DNA from: Sporothrix humicola
Lineage: Eukaryota > Ascomycota > Sordariomycetes > Ophiostomatales > Ophiostomataceae
Reading direction: 5' to 3'
Length of the DNA stretch: 64,000 bases
NCBI GenBank assembly: GCA_021396245.1
Contig: WNYE01000065.1
Coordinates: forward strand, 173,815 to 237,814
Shown here: positions 21,481-32,367 of the stretch, in pieces
Position numbering within the stretch: position 1 is the first letter of the stretch
Layout of the letters: the number at the start of each line of letters is the position of its first letter
The notes under the pieces: model-generated
The model's input: the letters and a program-made list of their open reading frames with translations, nothing else
The model's database searches: none
Told to the model about the DNA's origin: nothing
Position numbers and translations under genes: made by a program

Positions 21481-24350
21481 TGTGGCGGTGATTCAATGTG
21501 TGACTTGGTTTGGGCAGAGATGGTGTTGATTGAGGGTGATAGTACAAATAAATAGATTGTGAATAGACTAGATTGTCTGAAATATGATGCATTTCCGTGA
21601 CATACATGATCCAGGGCACGATTGTGCTGGAGGGTCAGTTGGGTTTCAGAAGGGAAAGAGCCACCTGCTTTTTAGTGAATTCGTTGGCGACATTGTCACT
21701 ACCGTTTGTACGACTCGTGACTGACAGTGGACGGGGCAACCAATTTATAATTAGATATTGACATTGCTTGACATCATTTTAATTGAATTGGAACAAGGTA
21801 TCACGAGGAATGTGTGTCTTCTGGCCGTGTCCAGATCTCATGATGATTTTGGTGGACAAGGGTGTGTGTAAGTGTCACGTGACGGCCATTTTAGGAAGTT
21901 TGTTGAGTTCCTGTGCTTGCCCCTGAATGAGGCTTGCCATCAGATCCGGAGGGAATAAAACGCCTGTGACTTCTTGTCGCATAAAATCTTATCATCTAGC
22001 CTTTTTCTTATTTATTGTGGCTGTTTTACATTTTTTTATGATTAATTTGGGATTTTTCATTTCTAATTTTTCACAAAGATGAAGATTAAAATGTGAGCGA
22101 ACAAAGAATACTGCTCGAAAGAGGAACAAAATTGCACCAAGTTTATATGTCTTCCTTCTACCACGAAAAAATAGCAATAACATTGCATTGTCAACGAAAG
22201 AGAATTGATTCCATGTATAAATGTAGTACGGAATGCATATACGTCACTGTGGGGTCATTGAAGTTGACATTTTGGCAGAGGCAGCGACATAGCGAAGCTA
22301 CGTGCTCACGAAAGCACGTACGATTGGCTCCAAAATCTCACGAGTGGCACTACGACGCGTCTACGAAGACTACTGAGCAGTTTACATTGTTATTGTCGTT
22401 GTCTTCTGCTATTTTATAGCCCAGTTTATTTCGTTTGCAAACTGACGCGTGCCTTCCAAAAACAGTAGGCAACGGGAACGGTGGGCCATGAGTTGTTCGT
22501 GGGTCCCAGCATCGTCGCTATTGACACGGCACAACGCACCTTCGAGTGGTCATGTGGTCATGTGCCCAGCGTTGGGAGCAGCCGAAAGTCGTGATACTGA
22601 GTTGACCCTTAGTCATGATGGATTCACTGATTTGAGCTCCCGTAGATGTGTTGGTGTTTCCACGTAGCAATGTGCCTCCTTGAAGGTACTCGACAAAATA
22701 TATAAATATCTATCGTTCCCCGTCTTGTTCTGAAAACTAGAAGAAAGGTTAACTACAAAGATTCAAGACTACTGTGATCTGCAACCGCACGAAGCCTCCG
22801 ACTAGATGGTATCCAGCTTTTGGGCTCCTGGAGCCCACTGCACTGCACCCTCACTTGGAGAATGTCTCTTGGAAGAGCACCGAGCACCATTCCGCGGACA
22901 TGAAGCAACCTTTGTGGAACACGCAATCCGCGATCACTACTCTGCGCGGAGATCTTGGAGGCGCAAGGGCTAGTCTGCCTTGGCCGTAACCTGACGCCGC
23001 ATAATGAGATACTTAATCAACAGTGGAATCAGATCAAGGAAAAATGACAGCCTCAAGGCATTGTGGACAACAGCATTTGTCTTTCAACGCCAACTTTGTG
23101 TCGATATACAGCCACCAGTACATATTGGCAATGGGAAGAAGCAGCCCCCCGGGTCAACGTCTGGGCCAAGCAGGGGAGAATCAGGCCTCCTGTGGCAAAA
23201 GACCCATCAAGACGCATTGCAGAAGAAGATATGGGAAAACTGTAGACACGACAGCCTTTAAAACCGGCTCTACACACTTCGACATCTGCATTTGCTTGCT
23301 TGCGCAACTAGAGCACGCGATGAACCGACCTTTGCCCGAAACCATTCAATGTGACTGTGAAATTAGGAGGTGGGAGATTAATACTACGATGAAAAAGGTA
23401 CGAACTGAGATTGAATGAGTTTGCAGCGACTACTACTGAGTCTGAACGTTGTTGGAGAAAAATGTACAGAGTGCGTTATCCTGTCAGACGTTGTCACTGA
23501 CGCTGAGTACAGACGTCCATCTTCACCCCGTAGACTTCGGGTACTTTGCAGCGTGGCGGACCCTCGACTTCGGCCTCGCAGTTGAAATAGCGCTGTACAC
23601 CCTCTGGGAGGGCACTTAGTTGGGCGCTGTGCCGCACTGGTGGCGACGTGACCATTCCCATCCACCCTCTGTAGAAAGAACTGCCCAACGGACAAAGGGA
23701 AATGAGATCCGTCAAGTAGCAACTTAAACCAGAAATTTGTCTGTATCTGAGGGAGGGTGCAAATTTGTCGCTATCACTACGACTTGTTGCAGGATATTGA
23801 GCAATTTGCTGAGATTTTACGGCCGATTAAATATTTTTGAGGGGGGATTTTGACACATAATCAACTAAGAACAGCTGATAGTTTCGCAATCAAGCATTTA
23901 CTGACAGTGATGAGACTTGAACATGGTCTTTTCACGAATGTGAACAAAAAAAAACGCTCTTTGCCGCCAGTGGCGCAGCCTCAGAGAACAATGAAGTCCA
24001 CTAAAAAGTGAACGTTACAGCAGCTCAAACACGGCAACATGCGCTATGCGGTGCTGTAACTTTGCCGCTCTATGGGCGCAGAGGCGCCAAAGTGAAAATG
24101 GTGCAGCATGTGCTTGGGGGCCACTGCGGTTGACACAGGTCAGAGCAAAGTGAAATCAAACATTCCCGAGCCACTTTTTTATCCTCTCATTTTGCATCTT
24201 GACAACCAACACAACTGGTTTTCTCGACTACAAACTTCGCACGCTTAACATCAAACATCATTTGCGACCTGCTAGTGGCCTTATTATTATCCAACATATC
24301 TTGACCCCCTACACTCTTAACATCCCCACATTCAACATATCTTCGCGGCC
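21481..24350. other. AT-rich spacer without recognisable genes
   Basis: About 2.9 kb. Several open frames of 60-130 codons occur on both strands (for example 23023-23418 plus and 23722-23384 minus) but none has a domain, good codon use or a recognisable start context. The stretch marks the change from the GC-rich conserved genes to the accessory array. It may hold decayed array copies too far gone to see by eye. Confidence 0.4.
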
Positions 24351-24785
24351 ATGTCGCGGCATGACAACGTCCAGCGAGTCACGCTGCAGTCCGTTCGCTG
24401 GAAGCATAAGGAGCATCATTCCAGCGACGGCAAACGTCCTTACATCGAGCACACCGTCATTACCTATTATCATTGGATGAGAATGTACAAGAGAAACGTT
24501 TAGAGAGCGGAAATTCGGTACGTCTTGAAAGAGCCCCCCGCGGCAGCGACCTAGATTTGACGGGCGACCATATCTGACAATTAAAATAGCTCTACCATCC
24601 ATCGGTCTAGGGAGCGCGCCTATTACCATGTCACAGTCGACTTTATCGACTTGAAAGAAGATGACCATGTCTGCACCCATCATGTCGTGGTGCCGCTTTG
24701 GCTGGCGCTGGCCACGAAGCAACAAATGCGAGCCGTACGCCGGGGAGGTACGGCCCCCAATATCGCAGCCCAAGAAATAAGGTGA
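24351..24785 (+). pseudogene. Array family copy 1, interrupted by a stop in exon 1
   Basis: Exon 1 24351-24517 and exon 2 24590-24785 follow the array pattern exactly: exon 1 carries HHSSDGKRPYIEHTV and ends EIR, the phase-2 intron (72 bp, CTGAC branch, ATAG acceptor) sits at the family position, and exon 2 reads STIHRSRERAYYHVTVDF and then an Arg-rich tail ending IAAQEIR. One in-frame TAG at 24501-24503 breaks exon 1 eight codons before the intron. Apart from that stop the gene would be 119 residues, so it is a young pseudogene or a gene with a truncated product. Confidence 0.6.
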
Positions 24786-25789
24786 TCATGAACAGGACGC
24801 CTAGACGGAAGTGGCGATACTTGTGATGGAATTTAGAAGGCGTATAAGCCACACGAATCGAAGCGACAGATCTAAGAAGTGATCTAAAGGACGAGCGAAG
24901 AATGAGGCAGAGGTAGAAAGCCCGACATAAACAACGCCAATATTGATGCAGACATAGTTATCAGCTGCCAGCTTTATCAAACATCGTGATGAGACTGAAT
25001 GAACAGCTACTTGTGACATTTTGCACCACGTGAACAGTGTCTTCCATCCATAATAATGACACCCAAAGTGCCGCCAGAGGGCTGTGAGCGCTGTGGGCAA
25101 ACCTCAGCATGAGGAGGTTTAGATTCGGAGAGGAGCAAGATGCTCATTGAGAGCGTGCAATCGAAGCAGGTACACAAAACTTGGGGCAATGGAGATTGTA
25201 CTATACAGGGGGATGAAGACGGAAAGCGCGAGAATCACCATGTCCAATCGTTAGTGAAAAAACGGCGTACATGTTACTTTACGGGTAGACATGCTGCACC
25301 CGGATTCATATCAACGAACGAGACATTTCTGAACAATGAAAATCACGAATAACCCAATTCATCTGAGGTCAAACACGAACTTCGCCAATGTGAACAACGT
25401 CTTTGTCTGCCAAGAGCGACTCGAAATAGCCGCACAAATCATGCTGTTTGTGCGATGACAGACAGCGCCTATGAACACCAAACAAAGAGCAAACAAACGC
25501 GCGCAAAATGGCATCGAGTACACGAGATCAACACAAATATAGAGCACGGTCGCCCACCCCCACGCCCCCAAGCAAGAAAGCTCAATATTCGCGACATTTT
25601 GCCTCCCCCGTGGGGGATGCATCCCACCAACAGCACATTCTCCGACAAGTCCATCCTCCCCCAAGCTCCAACATGCAGAAACCTTACCGACATCTCGAAC
25701 ATCCATCTCCCCAGATTCCGTCAGTCCTAGATTTCAGCAACACACATTATAGACTTCCAACACACTCACATTTTTGACACCCGCCGGCG
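24786..25789. other. Spacer between array copies
   Basis: No gene recognised. Short open frames only. Confidence 0.4.
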
Positions 25790-25990
25790 CCGGGAATATG
25801 GACCGAGCTTCGGTGGCGGGGTAGTCGATGCCCCGAAGGTCAGCAAACGCACTGTAAGCACACAGTGGTGCTCGTGCACGCCTGCCATTGGCTGTAGGGC
25901 CATCTCAACAACATCTGTTCCTTCCTCTCTGGGAACTTTCAACATTTGCAAAATGGGGACTGACCCGCGCACACGATGCAGTTGGGAAAA
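25790..25990 (+). pseudogene. Array family exon-2 remnant and duplicated upstream block
   Basis: A short stretch reads DAPKVSKRTVST, matching the family exon-2 segment (NADRSQKRTDD, DAGDLPKRTDH). It runs into a block shared with the region before the copy at 28470, including CCTTCCTCTCTGGGAACTTT. No exon 1 is seen, so this is a fragment left by duplication and deletion. Confidence 0.4.
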
Positions 25991-26172
25991 TAAAATATGG
26001 CAATGCTTTCCCCCAGACCTCTGACTGTCCTCTGAACCCCCAAACATCATTATCACACACATCCACCAGCCACCAGCGACTCACCAGCGATCGTTCCACA
26101 CGAACGATCGAACCTTCATCCATAAATTGCACATACAGCTAGACGACCCTCGATCATTCCTCCATTTCGACC

Positions 26173-26692
26173 ATGGCAGCCACCGACGCCACTCTCCCGG
26201 TCGACGTGGCCATGATCTGGGTGTACGATCATCACGAGTCCGACGGAAAGCGGCCACTATTGGAACGAGGTGTGCGCGCCTATTTCCATAGACACAGCTT
26301 GTCAGATGAGGGCATTGCGATGGCAAGAATCCGGTAAGCCTCCCTCTCTAATGAGCCTTTTGGCTTTCCATTTCAGAGTGCGTCAACAACGTCTAACGAT
26401 ACCCCGGCACAGGTCCTCTCTCCACCTCGACTACCAGTGGCCTGGCCAAAACCGCGGAATGACACACGTTATCCCGCATCTCACGGTCGACTTCTGCAAC
26501 GCGTCAGGCATCCGCCAGCGTACGGAGCATGTCTACTTCTTCAACCAAGCTAGGCCGATCTGGCGGGCGTATGGGTGGTTCGCCATCGGCAACCAGAATT
26601 CTCAGGCCCACGCCAACGAAACCGCCGGCGACGGCCGCCAAGTTCGCCGTCGAACAAATATCTTCGAGTTCCTCGAAGAAGAAGAGGCCTGA
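26173..26692 (+). CDS. Array family member, intact (146 aa), function unknown
   Basis: Two exons, 26173-26333 and 26413-26692, joined by a 79-bp phase-2 intron (GTAAGC donor, CTAAC branch, CACAG acceptor). The 146-residue product starts MAATDATLPVDVAMIWVYDH, then SDGKRPLLERGVRAYF and AMARIR at the exon end, then SSLHLDYQW, HVIPHLTVDFCNA, RQRTEHVYFF and WRAYGWF in exon 2, with a final acidic tail FEFLEEEEA. No signal peptide, membrane segment or known domain is seen. It is the fullest uninterrupted copy of its subgroup and the best reference for reading the broken copies around it. Confidence 0.65.
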
Positions 26693-27189
26693 ATTGGCGA
26701 TGCGGAATTATCAACAGCGACGACACATGGCTGAACGCGCTGTTTGCACGATAAGGGCACGAACTCGGAGCTGCAGCTATCATGGACGAGGTGGAGCTTG
26801 GGCCACCTTGTTAATTTGGTACAAATCTTTGTTGTGGGATACTATTGTTGCAATCTTGCAGAATCTCAAAACACGAATATGGAACAGGGCACTTGGTTTG
26901 GTACAGGATGTGGGCACGTCTGGTGTGATTCACTTTCGCGAGATATTTTGATCAGTTGTGTGCACTTTACGACATGGAAATATGCCCAGCCCGAGACTTT
27001 GTATGGCGATTGAGTGGCCGAGAGTCAGTGGTGGACCAATGGACCGCCAGGGGCAAGAGCAAGTCTGTAGAAACATACATTCTTCAGGTCGCCTAGTTAG
27101 GGCACAACTTCGATTTTTATTAATGAACATATTGATATTGTCCTCATCGAGGCAGTTGATCGTGTTTTCTTCTACGCGAATGCAAGTGC

Positions 27190-27601
27190 CAGAAACGTCG
27201 ACGCTCCTTGACGCGGCAAAAAACGCCGCATGGTGCATGTCGTATCCCACCTTACAGTTAATTACTGCGATGCAGGAGACCTACCAAAGCGAACGGATCA
27301 TATATTCTACTACAGCGAAGCACCCGAGCCCTAGCGAGGCTATGATGTCTGGATGACTTCTCCCTCTCCGCCCACCAATACAGCCGTTGAGACTGAACTT
27401 TTGATCGCCGGAAATGACAATCACGAGACGGAAGCTACAACCAGTGAGGTACCAGTCGAGAGAGCAGAAGACGACACGCGCTCCGACAAGACACAAGTCA
27501 CAGAGTCGGATGGCTGCAGTACCCGGAGCCAGTCCAGCCCGTTCAAAGTGCTGGAAGAGGCGGAAGCCAAGCTACAGACGTTGGATTATTTGGAAACGTG
27601 A
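27190..27601 (+). pseudogene. Array family copy with two in-frame stops in exon 2
   Basis: Exon 2 reads VDAP-stop-RGKKRRMVHVVSHLTVNYCDAGDLPKRTDHIFYY, then SEAPEP-stop-RGYDVWM, then open to the stop at 27599-27601 with a Thr/Glu/Ser-rich tail. The stops are TGA 27209-27211 and TAG 27332-27334. The TAG stands where the paralogues have TGG (tryptophan of PWRGY). A decayed exon 1 may lie at about 27040-27112 (VRAQLR before the intron site), but this is uncertain. Confidence 0.5.
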
Positions 27602-27619
27602 ATTGTGCCAATGCGATTT

Positions 27620-27929
27620 TCAAGTGAACTGCTGGCGGTTCAACGCAAGTAAGTGTGTGTTTTCCCTCACCAAACCCCACGACGTCAAGCGAGGCAAGCG
27701 ACTAGGCGTCGAGCACAGCGTTGTCCAGTGCTTCGAAGACCATCGCCTTTGGGGCATGTTCATTACGACTGCCAACATCCGTATGTTGCAGAGAGCAGTT
27801 CCCTTCCTTTTTGACACAGACTGGCTGGCCATGCGTGACACTGACACTCTTTCCTTGACCAGATTCGCCTTGTACGTCGATGTAGCCAACTCGGCGCCGA
27901 CAGAACACGTCTTTGTCCTTTGTCCCTGA
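27620..27929 (+). pseudogene. Array family copy with broken splice phase
   Basis: Exon 1 core at 27681-27781 reads DVKRGKRLGVEHSVV and ends TTANIR; exon 2 core at 27863-27929 reads ALYVDVANSAPTEHVF before a TGA. The donor seems to have lost a G (CCGTATGT where other copies have CGGTANG), so canonical splicing gives the wrong phase, while the unspliced frame stays open across the 81-bp intron. No own start codon was found. Confidence 0.45.
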
Positions 27930-27939
27930 GGAAGAAAGC

Positions 27940-28170
27940 GGCGTCTTGTCCCCAAAGGACCGGCGCGCATTTGAGCCTGCACACGTCGTGCTTTTCACTC
28001 CCAACAAAACGTTTAGAGGCCTCATGGGCCAGTATATCTTGACGATAACGATCACGGCAAATATCGGCGGGCGAGGCATATGGTCCCTCACCTCACGGTG
28101 GACTATGTGGATTCGAGCGAAAACAGTGGACGTGTGCCCGTGCACGCCAGTTGTTGACAATCCACCTCCC
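27940..28170 (+). pseudogene. Array family remnant with exon 1 fused to exon 2
   Basis: A stretch like exon 1 (KDRRAFEPAHVV up to ITANI) runs within a few bases into an exon-2 core (RRARHMVPHLTVDYVDSSE). The intron and the start of exon 2 are missing and the two parts are in different frames. This looks like a deletion product. Confidence 0.4.
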
Positions 28171-28469
28171 CGCTTTATCCTTCCTTCCTCTCTGGGAACT
28201 TTCGACTTTGGGAGTGGACTTTGCCACTCACCCACCCCCGCGGCCAGGACGCGGCGACATAAATAAATAGAGAGAGCGCCATAAAAAAAATCCATCATCC
28301 CGGTCCCTTTTTCATTCTCCCATATTACCAGCATAACAATCATCAAATGAACAAGTTCAGGCGGCCCGTTCCGTACCAACATCGTCTCTATTAAAACGGT
28401 CATAACATCAAACCAATAAGCATATTCTACTTCGTCACTTTGTGACTTGCTTTGCAACCTCACGCGACC

Positions 28470-29070
28470 ATGTCGGCCACGGCGCCGCAGATTGACCTTG
28501 CTGTCGTTTGGCTCTACTCGAGCCACATGACCGACGGCAAACGACCGCGTCTGGAACGCGGCGTTCGCGGCTACTTTGTCATGCATCAAATGGCAAAGAA
28601 AGGGACTGTTCTCGCGAATATACGGTACGTTTCCCCTACTGACGTCGTTTCTGATTTTTTACCCTTTCCAGCTCTGTCTGACAATACCTCGATAAAGCTC
28701 TTCGCTCCACGTAGATGCGCTGCGTCCCGGTCAGACGAGGAGAATGCGTCATATCGTTCCCCATCTAACTGTTGATTATCTCAATGCGGACCGGAGCCAG
28801 AAGCGTACGGACGACGTGTTTTTTTAGGGTGAAGCACGGGAGCCCTGGCGGGGCTACAATCTTTGGGATCTCGATGGCTTCGATTTCTTTTATGCTATTG
28901 ACCAGGCTCCCAGCATCGTTCACAATGCTGCTGATACCGCAAACTCTGGCGCGGATGACGACAGTTCCGCGGCGCCCTCCAGAGAAACTGAATCTCAGCC
29001 GGCTAACGACAGCCATGCCGCACTTGCTGTGACAAGCCAGTTTGGCCTGATCGGCGAGAGAGAGGCTTGA
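28470..29070 (+). pseudogene. Array family copy with a single TAG followed by a long conserved frame
   Basis: Exon 1 28470-28624 (MSATAPQIDLAVVWLYSSHM, TDGKRPRLERGVRGYF, ending LANI) and exon 2 from 28698 (SSLHVDALRPGQTRRMRHIV, PHLTVDYLNA, KRTDDVFF) read in frame to TAG 28825-28827, giving 94 residues. After the TAG the same frame continues 80 codons to TGA 29068-29070, starting GEAREPWRGYNLW, which matches the C-terminal part of its relatives (WRAYGWF at 26.5 kb). Splice signals are intact (73-bp intron, CTGAC branch). Either a recent nonsense mutation or a stop that is read through; a short functional protein is also possible. Confidence 0.6.
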
Positions 29071-30620
29071 GGCCAATAAACTTTGCAGCGCCTGTGTGGT
29101 GGTGATGGCGACGGTACCATATGGGCATGGCAATGGGACAGGCGACACGTGGTGTGTTGGACATTTTGTGGTTATTTGGGTCGTGTGGATTGAAGGATAT
29201 ATGCCAGATGTGATGTACACTGGATGAGCATTAATCATGTACTCAGATGTTGTGATAGGTGACAAAGGAAGAATGTCAGTGTCAAAACTTTGTGTGTACC
29301 AACCAAAATCGCAGACTTCTGGCCGTATGCGGATGACCGCGTGTTCGAGCCCTACGTCTGGTCCGTCATGTCCTCTGCGCATACGCGGCGCAGAGTACTT
29401 GGCAGAAGCCTGCGTGCGGAAACATTAATCAGCAAGTAGGATGGCACTGCCGCGATTATGACGGCTGCTCCTCGAAGCGACTGGTGGCACTGTCGAAGAA
29501 AGAAAAGACAGGCACAATATGGGAATTTTGAGGAGAGTGCGTCATGGCGGACTGGACGGGCGAGGGGGTGGCTGGTGGGGGGTGGCTCGGTTGATTCAGG
29601 ATGCGGGCATCGGGATTGGCGATCGTACGTGGCGAGAAGAGGCGCGAGCACCGACTCTCTCGGGGGGCGTCTCTGCGCGGCGGGAGTAGCGCGACTTGCG
29701 GAACAGACTACCGCAAATTACGGACATGACTGGGGCCGGGCGGAGAAGAGAACGGGCACGCCGCTGGTAACTCTGCCCAGTAGGAGTCGGACGTGGCGTG
29801 GCGGCGTCGGCAGAGACTACTTCTAAGCTCTGGCTTCTCCGGGCCTCCGCCGCCGGGACGATGGCTGGCTGCCGCGGCCACGGACTGCCGGGGTCAGCAT
29901 ACTCCGAGCGACCGCCAAGACCGGCGCTACAGGAGGAAAAGCATACCGGCAACGACGATCCACGCCAGGAGGGGCTGCCCTTCATGGACTGCGTTGCGCC
30001 CCCACAGGCAGCGAGTTTCGAGACAGAGAAGTCGACCTGATCTTCCTTTGGTGATCTGGCGTTTGGTGAGAAGACGCAGCGACGAGAGGATGGCCAGGAC
30101 AAGGAGCGGCTGCCGTAGATCGATTAGTGATTGTAATTTGGCAGTGGGCAGGGCATTCTGGGGGATGGCGCTGGGTGAGCTGGTGTCGAAGTGCTCGATT
30201 GGCTCTCGGCTAGGAGTTGGTGATGGTTTCGAGAATGTCTCGTGTTGCGAGAGCCGCCAAGAGCGCTAAATTCCCGCACAGCGACAGGAGCAGCAGATTT
30301 AAGTCATTGCAAGGCACCTAAAAAAGCACAGCACTTGTTTCTTTGTCCTGTCCTGGTCACGGTGCTGCGCTTTTGGCGGTGGTCAGCAATTACGGCCGTT
30401 TTGGGTCGAGTGAACGATTTCTTTGTTTTGGTGAACAGCCCCCAAGCAGGAAATCCCACGACTCCACGATCACCTTCCCACAACGCGATATTTTGTTCCT
30501 ACGCGTCGCGTATAACTTATTTTCATGGTAATAACACTGTGCCGTGAGTGAATGGGAGTCATAACAATAACAGTGGCGAGGCGCGATTTGGGATGAACGG
30601 CTTTTTGACCCTGTTGCCTT
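29071..30620. other. Spacer without recognisable genes
   Basis: Open frames at 29458-29826 and 29596-30102 (opposite strands) overlap each other and lack any domain or clear codon bias. I see nothing else. Confidence 0.4.
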
Positions 30621-30635
30621 TTTAGGTGAAGCGCC

Positions 30636-31690
30636 ATGTTCACTCATCTTCTTCCACCTTCCCATCTCTTTCTACCTTCCAGCTTCTCTCTCGTCTCTTT
30701 TTGCCTTTTCTCCTTTCTTTCTGTTCTCAAGCTACGATATTACTATTTTCGAGCCTCGTTTTCTTTGCCGACACGACCTCTCTCTGCACGTTGTCAACAA
30801 GCTGGCACTCTCTACCCATCTCCCAGCCATACAACCGCCAGCGCTCCATCTCACATACCTTCAGACACCGACCGTTATCGATTCGAGCCCCGTGCCCCGA
30901 CCGTCAATCATCCTATCGATGACATCTTCTTCTCGATCGTCGCCCGGCACGTCTTTGCTTCATCTTGGGCCACTGCAGACTGCCGCAAGCGTCTCAGCGC
31001 ATCTCTCATTTTCTCGCAACCTCCGGCGGCCCCATCAACTGCAAGCCACGAATCCATCCAAGCAAAGCTGCAACATCTACGCCATCATCTACACATTGCT
31101 CAGCCAGTTTGACCTGTGCTGGATCTCTCTCTGCAGCCAGCCACGCCCTACCCTCTCCTGGCGTCGAAACATCCCCCCCACCTCTCCCGATTAAGACGCG
31201 CCAGCCGCCGCCGCACACACTTATCACCTGGCACGAGCAAGGCGCCTCTCAACAGCAACAGGTCCTACGCGCCAACCCAAATCCTCTCTTGACACCTACG
31301 AGCATCGCGCACCTACGACTCCTCTCCTCCCCTTCAACGGCAGGACCATATCCAAGGACCTTCATCCTAGCTGTGCCTTCTGCTATTCCACCCGACAAGA
31401 TCCTCCCTCTCGGCAACATCTACTCTCTTCCTCGAAAGTCACTACATACCACGAGGCAACATCACGACATTCTACGCGCCACGATAAAAAAACAACGTCC
31501 AAAAGCCACGCACAGTCCGATATTCAGAGCTTCTCGTTCCCTGGTGCACGTCGACAATCTCAGTACGGTTTTCGACCTCACTAGACCCCCAGCTGTGCCG
31601 CCTACCGCTGCGAGCGCGAGTTTCTTCGAGCATCAGAATACACACGCATTATGGAGGCCCTGTGAGCGTTCAGAAGGAACAGGCACCTAG
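30636..31690 (+). other. G-poor pyrimidine/adenine-rich tract with overlapping open frames
   Basis: About 1 kb of plus-strand C, T and A-rich DNA with few G. It holds open frames at 30636-31112 (158 codons) and 30965-31690 (241 codons), whose translations are Ser/Pro/Thr/Leu-rich and without domains. Low G reduces stop codons by chance, so the open frames are weak evidence. It lies just upstream of the array gene at 31817 and may be its long leader or promoter. Confidence 0.35.
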
Positions 31691-31816
31691 CTAGGCTTTG
31701 CTTTCCATCCTCGTCGACCTCCCGCATTGCCTCTGCTATCCCGCCTGATTTATTCCATCGCGCCTCTTTCTCTGCACCACGACGCACAGCTTTCTCAGCA
31801 CATTTGCGCCAGCACG

Positions 31817-32367
31817 ATGTCGGCCGTCTGGCAAGGACGCACAAGCAGCAAAATGTCCTCTCCGCCACTGAACCCCGAAGCGACGGCCTGGGAGCCACGC
31901 TCCGCGCTCCCTATGTCATGGTTGTCGGAGGAGTTTCACCCAGAACTATGGCTCCGCCAAACTATTAAGAATCCGGTTGGCGCATATTTTACGGCCTCTA
32001 ATCTACGTGAACGCGGCGCTATCAGCGCCCTCATTCGGTAAGCTTTCTCGCCTTTGTGCCCTTTACAGTCGAGCCCCTCCATCGATTCACATTGCTAACC
32101 TGACTCTTCTGCAGCTCTACGATACACATTAGCGTTACCGACCGACGCGAACACGTCACCGTGGATTTTAACAACGCGGCTAGTCGCCCCGTTTCTACAG
32201 AACACGTCGAGTGCCCGGGTGTTTTGGCGGCCGCGAAGCAGATCCGGATCGAGAAGCATCGGGCCACCCGAGAGCGGGAGCGGCGCGAGGCAGAACAGCG
32301 CCGCGCTGCTCGAGGTCATCGTGGTCGCAACAGAAACCACCGTGGCAGAGGCGGCCGCCGCAATTAA
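31817..32367 (+). CDS. Array family member, intact (157 aa), Arg-rich C-terminus
   Basis: Exons 31817-32037 and 32115-32367 with a 77-bp phase-2 intron (GTAAGC donor, GCTAAC branch, GCAG acceptor) at the family position. Exon 1 is the most diverged (DGRRP is lost; it ends GAISALIR). Exon 2 reads STIHISVTDRREHVTVDFNN and STEHVECPG, then a very basic tail (ERERREAEQRRAARGHRGRN) that suggests nucleic-acid binding. A second in-frame ATG at 31853 is possible. No known domain; function unknown. Confidence 0.6.
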
